A stretch of 11,940 nt of DNA, taken from positions 1 through 11,940 of the forward strand of contig JALLPB010001083.1 of NCBI GenBank assembly GCA_036939975.1, in the 5' to 3' direction. The stretch's first letter is position 1; each line of letters opens with the position of its first letter. The notes under the pieces were generated by a model. The model did not search any database and was not told where the DNA came from. It saw only the letters and a list, made by a program, of their open reading frames with translations. Shown piece by piece: positions 10,601-11,940 of this stretch. This stretch comes from Cyclostephanos tholiformis (taxonomy: Eukaryota; Bacillariophyta; Thalassiosirophyceae; Thalassiosirales; Thalassiosiraceae). The position numbers and the translations under genes were made by a program.

Positions 10601-11809
10601 TTCGACTCGGTCGTCACGGTCCCGATCGAGGACGAGGACGAATACGACATTAGCATCGAGACGATCAGCGGCATAGTCCTCTCTGGATGCGAACGCAATC
10701 TCAGGACGACGATGGGGGATATACGCGCGTCGAAGGCGCCACGAGATGCGGCCGCGCGCAGGAACGGACCGGCCATGCCTGCGTCGGATGGGGACGGGAC
10801 GTTCGACGTCGACATGAACGTCCTATCGATGAAGGTTTCGACGAGCCTTGTCATCGTCGTCCCAGTCGACGATACGTCGTCTCCTTCCGGGGATGATGAT
10901 GATGATGATGGCGGTAGGAGGAGGATGGACGCCAACGATAAAGCTGGATAGATCACGCCGATCGCACCCCTCGTGGCGATATCTGCGAACTTCTCGCGCA
11001 GGAGTAGTAGCGGTATGGGAAGGGTGGCGGTGTCGGACGACGATGCGACCTCGTCGTTATCGTTCGTCGCGGCCATGGATTTGGACGATAATGCGGCGCC
11101 GCACCTCTCGATCGACGGGACGTCGCCCGATAGGGATAGGACGCGACATAGTGCGCGACATAGCGCCCTGAGGTTGTCGCCCGAGTCCGACGGTTGGTTG
11201 GCGACGACGACCCCCCCATCATTGGCCCTCGCCGCCTCGTCCTGTTCCTTCGCATCGTCCTTCGTCTCGCTCTTCTCCTCGTCCTTTTCGGACGAAGACG
11301 ATAAGCATGAAACAAATAATTTAATACGCCTCGTCCTGTTCCTTCGCATCGTCCTTCGTCTCGTTCTTCTCCTCGTCCTTTTCGGACGAAGACGATAAGC
11401 CCTCGTCACCCCTCGTCACCCCCTCCCTCATCATCGACGATGACGATGACGATGCCTCAACGATTATCGCCAACACTAGCAAATCCGCAAGACGTCCGTA
11501 CGACTCGATGCTCGTGCATGCCTTCGCGGTGCGCAATGCGAGTCCGCCGATCCCCAACGACTTCCTATTATCATCCCACGCATCGCTCGTCGTTGTCGTC
11601 GACGTGGACGTCGACGTCGTCGGGGACGTTGATGACGACGGGGGGGGGGGACGGTCGTCGTCGGATTCGTCCTCCCTGCGATGGTCAGTCGCGATCAGGT
11701 CGGCATTCGCGTCCGATATGGCGGCGATTCGCACCGATTTCGACGAGACGTCGACGTATGGCGAGACTAGATGGAGGACGCGTTTCTCGAACGACGACGA
11801 TGGGATCAT
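1669..11809 (-). CDS. GCN1: GCN1, eIF2-alpha kinase activator (seven exons)
   Basis: GCN1 is a cytoplasmic HEAT-repeat scaffold that binds stalled and collided ribosomes, works with GCN20, and delivers the activating signal to the kinase GCN2. Exons are 11809-11328, 11227-5834, 5744-5383, 5308-5225, 5156-3609, 3396-3133 and 2921-1669, giving 3128 residues; human GCN1 has about 2670. Hallmarks include HGVKLVMPAVL, FVHAIDAPSL, VERSGAAQGLSELL, RSDTAAVVRQSAVQVWK and TRQGVCVGL. Residues 1-700 or so are Ser/Gly/Asp-rich and diverged. Residues 1058-1177 form a charged helical segment; 1530-1640 a Lys/Pro/Ala linker; about 1743-2050 the eEF3-like block; about 2120-2600 the GCN2-binding side. The ATG at 11809 follows an in-frame TGA at 11839-11837 with no ATG between, so the start holds unless a 5' exon lies outside. 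The C-terminus (KSVDDAEL) matches the usual end of the family. Identity is secure; the weak points are intron 1 and possible extra introns in the low-complexity 5' third. Confidence 0.93.
2922..3132 (-). other. GCN1 intron 6, 211 bases
   Basis: Donor GTGAGT (3132-3127) follows CCG AAG G, and acceptor TTAG ends at 2922. The phase-1 codon G|GG joins NIPKG to GLEPLLPIYQRGIL, which aligns with human PKKGVTSILPVLREGVL. Without splicing, the upstream exon reads on about 20 codons to a stop. Confidence 0.9.
3397..3608 (-). other. GCN1 intron 5, 212 bases
   Basis: Donor GTGAGT (3608-3603) and acceptor TCACAG ending at 3397. The phase-1 codon A|GA joins VLIEE to REKAADFYSPLPVIIREL, continuous with GCN1 (human SKADYTSHLRSLVSGL). 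A second GT at 3604 would not keep the frame. The length is nearly that of intron 6, but I see no sequence similarity between the two. Confidence 0.9.
3830..4525 (-). other. GCN1 region matching the GCN2 RWD-binding domain
   Basis: This part of exon 5 encodes about residues 2320-2550. It aligns without gaps of note to the region of yeast and human GCN1 that binds the RWD domain of GCN2: SSLYLARSDTAAVVRQSAVQ, TARTLREIL, RQGVCVGLAEVI, DALCDTDSRVRTLASSCFQN and LGVRSRELLPYIIPRL. In yeast a single arginine in this domain (R2259) is needed for GCN2 binding. I cannot assign the equivalent residue without an alignment, but the arginines of the conserved motifs are present. Function in GCN2 binding is inferred from the family. 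Confidence 0.7.
5157..5224 (-). other. GCN1 intron 4, 68 bases
   Basis: Donor GTGAGT (5224-5219) and acceptor GCAG ending at 5157. The phase-1 codon G|AT joins TLLDPIP to DVRSISAKSLG (human LLDPVPEVRTVSAKALG). This is the shortest intron of the gene. The GTG at 5154 is an internal valine codon, not a start. Confidence 0.92.
5309..5382 (-). other. GCN1 intron 3, 74 bases
   Basis: Donor GTAAGT (5382-5377) is a perfect consensus, and the acceptor GTAG ends at 5309. The phase-1 codon A|TG joins ISGNICT to MVNDPRDFVPYLP. This matches the plant GCN1 pattern GNMCSLVTEPKDMIPY residue for residue in spacing, which fixes the 84-base exon 4 (5308-5225). Confidence 0.92.
5468..6478 (-). other. eEF3-like HEAT block of GCN1
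   Basis: The end of exon 2 and most of exon 3 encode the block that GCN1 shares with fungal elongation factor eEF3. Landmarks are SSVAQCLSKIM, SRRGSAYGISAAVKGSGI, EGALFCIELL, FEPYVIVLLPALLKAFSD, VRVAADRTV, MANLSGHGVKLVMPAVL, EPEWRTKQASIHMLG, and, after intron 2, LAPKQLAQCLPKVVPKLTEA. In yeast this block is needed for ribosome and GCN20 interaction. Conservation here is the strongest in the protein after the GCN2-binding side. Boundaries are approximate. Confidence 0.8.
5745..5833 (-). other. GCN1 intron 2, 89 bases
   Basis: Donor GTGAGG (5833-5828) and acceptor CATAG ending at 5745. The phase-2 codon AG|T joins IHMLG to SMSHLAPKQL (human VELLGAMAYCAPKQL). Without splicing, exon 2 stops at once with TGA. 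Confidence 0.93.
6790..7120 (-). other. Lys/Pro/Ala/Ser-rich linker in GCN1
   Basis: About residues 1530-1640. The segment is poor in hydrophobic residues and rich in Lys, Ala, Ser and Pro (PVQPPPVANNPIKKK, GLPKKKTKT, GAAPAPKKSAVTKK, then MEQFKTKASVKKF). It sits between the HEAT repeats that align with the human region around IYQEKLY and those that open the eEF3-like block (human WEARCGLALALNKL). Human GCN1 has a much shorter join here. It is probably a flexible, positively charged insertion. The frame runs through it without stops, and no splice pair that would remove it is obvious, but a frame-neutral intron cannot be excluded by eye. Confidence 0.55.
8180..8537 (-). other. Conserved charged helical segment of GCN1
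   Basis: About residues 1058-1177. It starts with EEDVALLQSPKGVLF, which matches the human motif REEFAIMQTPAGELY. A Lys-rich patch (EKRKAKKK), a Glu/Lys helix (EEWERQVKKDLEKKKREQE) and LTSQEKETLNDQ (human LTSKQKEMLQAQ) follow. This segment separates the N-terminal HEAT region from the middle HEAT region throughout the family, and its presence confirms that the diverged 5' third belongs to the same gene. Confidence 0.75.
8600..11227 (-). other. GC-rich, diverged 5' third of GCN1
   Basis: About residues 161-1035. The frame is open throughout and the protein still shows HEAT-like helices (ALCRALCRVLSLSG, VVLRLRSHPERTMPLIVSML, LIASVIRHL, VGAYVALDGIARRIL), but with frequent Ser, Gly and Asp runs. 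Base composition by eye is far richer in GC and CpG than the rest of the gene, with C-runs at 10161-10170 and 10198-10208 that encode Gly. I cannot align this part to human GCN1 from memory. It is placed in the gene by frame continuity with the conserved segment downstream. Confidence 0.65.
10892..10910. repeat. GAT microsatellite encoding a Ser run
   Basis: Six GAT units in a row. On the minus strand it is read as a run of TCA/TCG-type serine codons inside the N-terminal Ser-rich part of GCN1. Similar shorter GAC/GAT runs occur at about 10376-10400 and 10453-10473. Confidence 0.75.
11228..11327 (-). other. GCN1 intron 1 (proposed), 100 bases, mostly duplicated exon
   Basis: Exon 1 and exon 2 lie in different frames, so a length congruent to 1 modulo 3 must be removed. 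The proposed donor GTATTA starts at 11327 and the acceptor GCGAG ends at 11228, giving the phase-2 codon GC|G and the junction DEA-AND. Two alternatives also keep the frame. One is a 94-base GC-AG intron (donor GCGTAT from 11329, end 11236) that restores DEAARAND exactly. The other is a 58-base intron ending at 11270. All lack a pyrimidine tract before the acceptor. Reading straight through gives DEAY and a stop. Assembly duplication is the rival explanation. Confidence 0.5.
11233..11400. repeat. 74-base direct repeat in the GCN1 5' coding region
   Basis: Copies at 11233-11306 and 11327-11400 differ at one base (C at 11270, T at 11364). A 20-base AT-rich spacer (11307-11326) lies between them, so the offset is 94. 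On the minus strand both copies encode SSSSEKDEEK(N/S)ETKDDA followed by KEQDEA, in two different frames relative to the rest of the gene. The near identity means the duplication is recent, or is an assembly join of two overlapping reads or alleles. Confidence 0.95.
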
Positions 11810-11888
11810 GATGACGACAATAATATATGTACACACTCAATTGACGTTCTCTCCACTTGGATCACTCGCTCGGTGTTTGTTTATCCTT

Positions 11889-11940
<52 letters not shown>
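11810..11940 (-). promoter_or_regulatory. Upstream flank of GCN1 with a long poly(T) tract
   Basis: Only 131 bases of upstream sequence are present. The start ATG is preceded by an AT-rich stretch with TATATTATT (11827-11819), which is too close to the ATG for a typical TATA box but could lie in a very short leader. The last 51 bases, 11890-11940, are all T on the + strand (A on the coding strand). Poly(dA:dT) tracts do exclude nucleosomes at some promoters. A homopolymer reaching the very end of the sequence is also typical of a contig end or low-quality tail. Confidence 0.4.
11890..11940. repeat. Homopolymer T tract, at least 51 bases
   Basis: Uninterrupted T from 11890 to the end of the window, so its true length is unknown. 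No target-site duplication or element is visible next to it, so I do not call it the tail of a retroelement. Confidence 0.9.

Noticed and set aside
9029..10951. Several + strand open frames of 100-216 codons opposite GCN1 exon 2
   Set aside because: They are antisense shadows in GC-rich DNA, where stops are rare. Their sequences are Arg/Pro/Asp-rich with no conserved motif, while the minus frame continues the GCN1 protein.
11400..11419. Two-copy 10-base tandem repeat CCCTCGTCAC
   Set aside because: It is short, coding (Asp/Gly/Arg), and in a region full of similar simple repeats. Not a separate element.
11807..11836. Alternative GTG start for GCN1 at 11836
   Set aside because: Eukaryotic nuclear genes rarely start at GTG, and an ATG follows nine codons later at 11809. 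The extra residues carry no family feature.
1..11940. Mobile element, tRNA, rRNA or viral gene
   Set aside because: I looked for transposase or reverse-transcriptase motifs, terminal repeats and cloverleaf or rRNA signatures and found none.

Overview
The window looks like nuclear DNA from a eukaryotic microbe, most likely a stramenopile alga of the diatom type. The basis is a single very long gene interrupted by short GT-AG introns (68-212 bases), tight gene packing, and runs of Ser, Gly, Asp and Thr from GAC/GAT/TCG microsatellites. The taxon is an inference; no single marker in the window fixes it.

Layout. Positions 1-277 are an AT-rich 5' flank with a 15-base tandem repeat. Positions 278-1549 (+) hold an open reading frame for a protein I do not recognise (423 residues), acidic and helical in its second half. 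A 119-base gap separates it tail-to-tail from the main gene. Positions 1669-11809 (-) hold a GCN1 homologue in seven exons: 11809-11328, 11227-5834, 5744-5383, 5308-5225, 5156-3609, 3396-3133 and 2921-1669. Joined, these give 9387 bases, a whole number of codons, for 3128 residues plus stop. Exons 3 to 7 splice into continuous similarity with animal and plant GCN1. The last 104 bases are the GCN1 upstream flank, ending in at least 51 consecutive T.

Biology. GCN1 is a giant HEAT-repeat protein that binds collided ribosomes and, with GCN20, helps activate the kinase GCN2, which phosphorylates eIF2-alpha in the general amino acid control / integrated stress response. The eEF3-like HEAT block and the GCN2-binding region are both intact by similarity. 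Nothing ties the convergent unknown gene to this pathway.

Most interesting point. Near the 5' end of GCN1, a 74-base stretch of coding sequence is directly duplicated with one mismatch around a 20-base AT-rich spacer. The duplication breaks the reading frame unless about 94-100 bases are removed, and plausible splice sites exist to do so. It is either a recent intron born from a partial exon duplication or an assembly or allelic artefact. I see no undescribed multi-gene system here.
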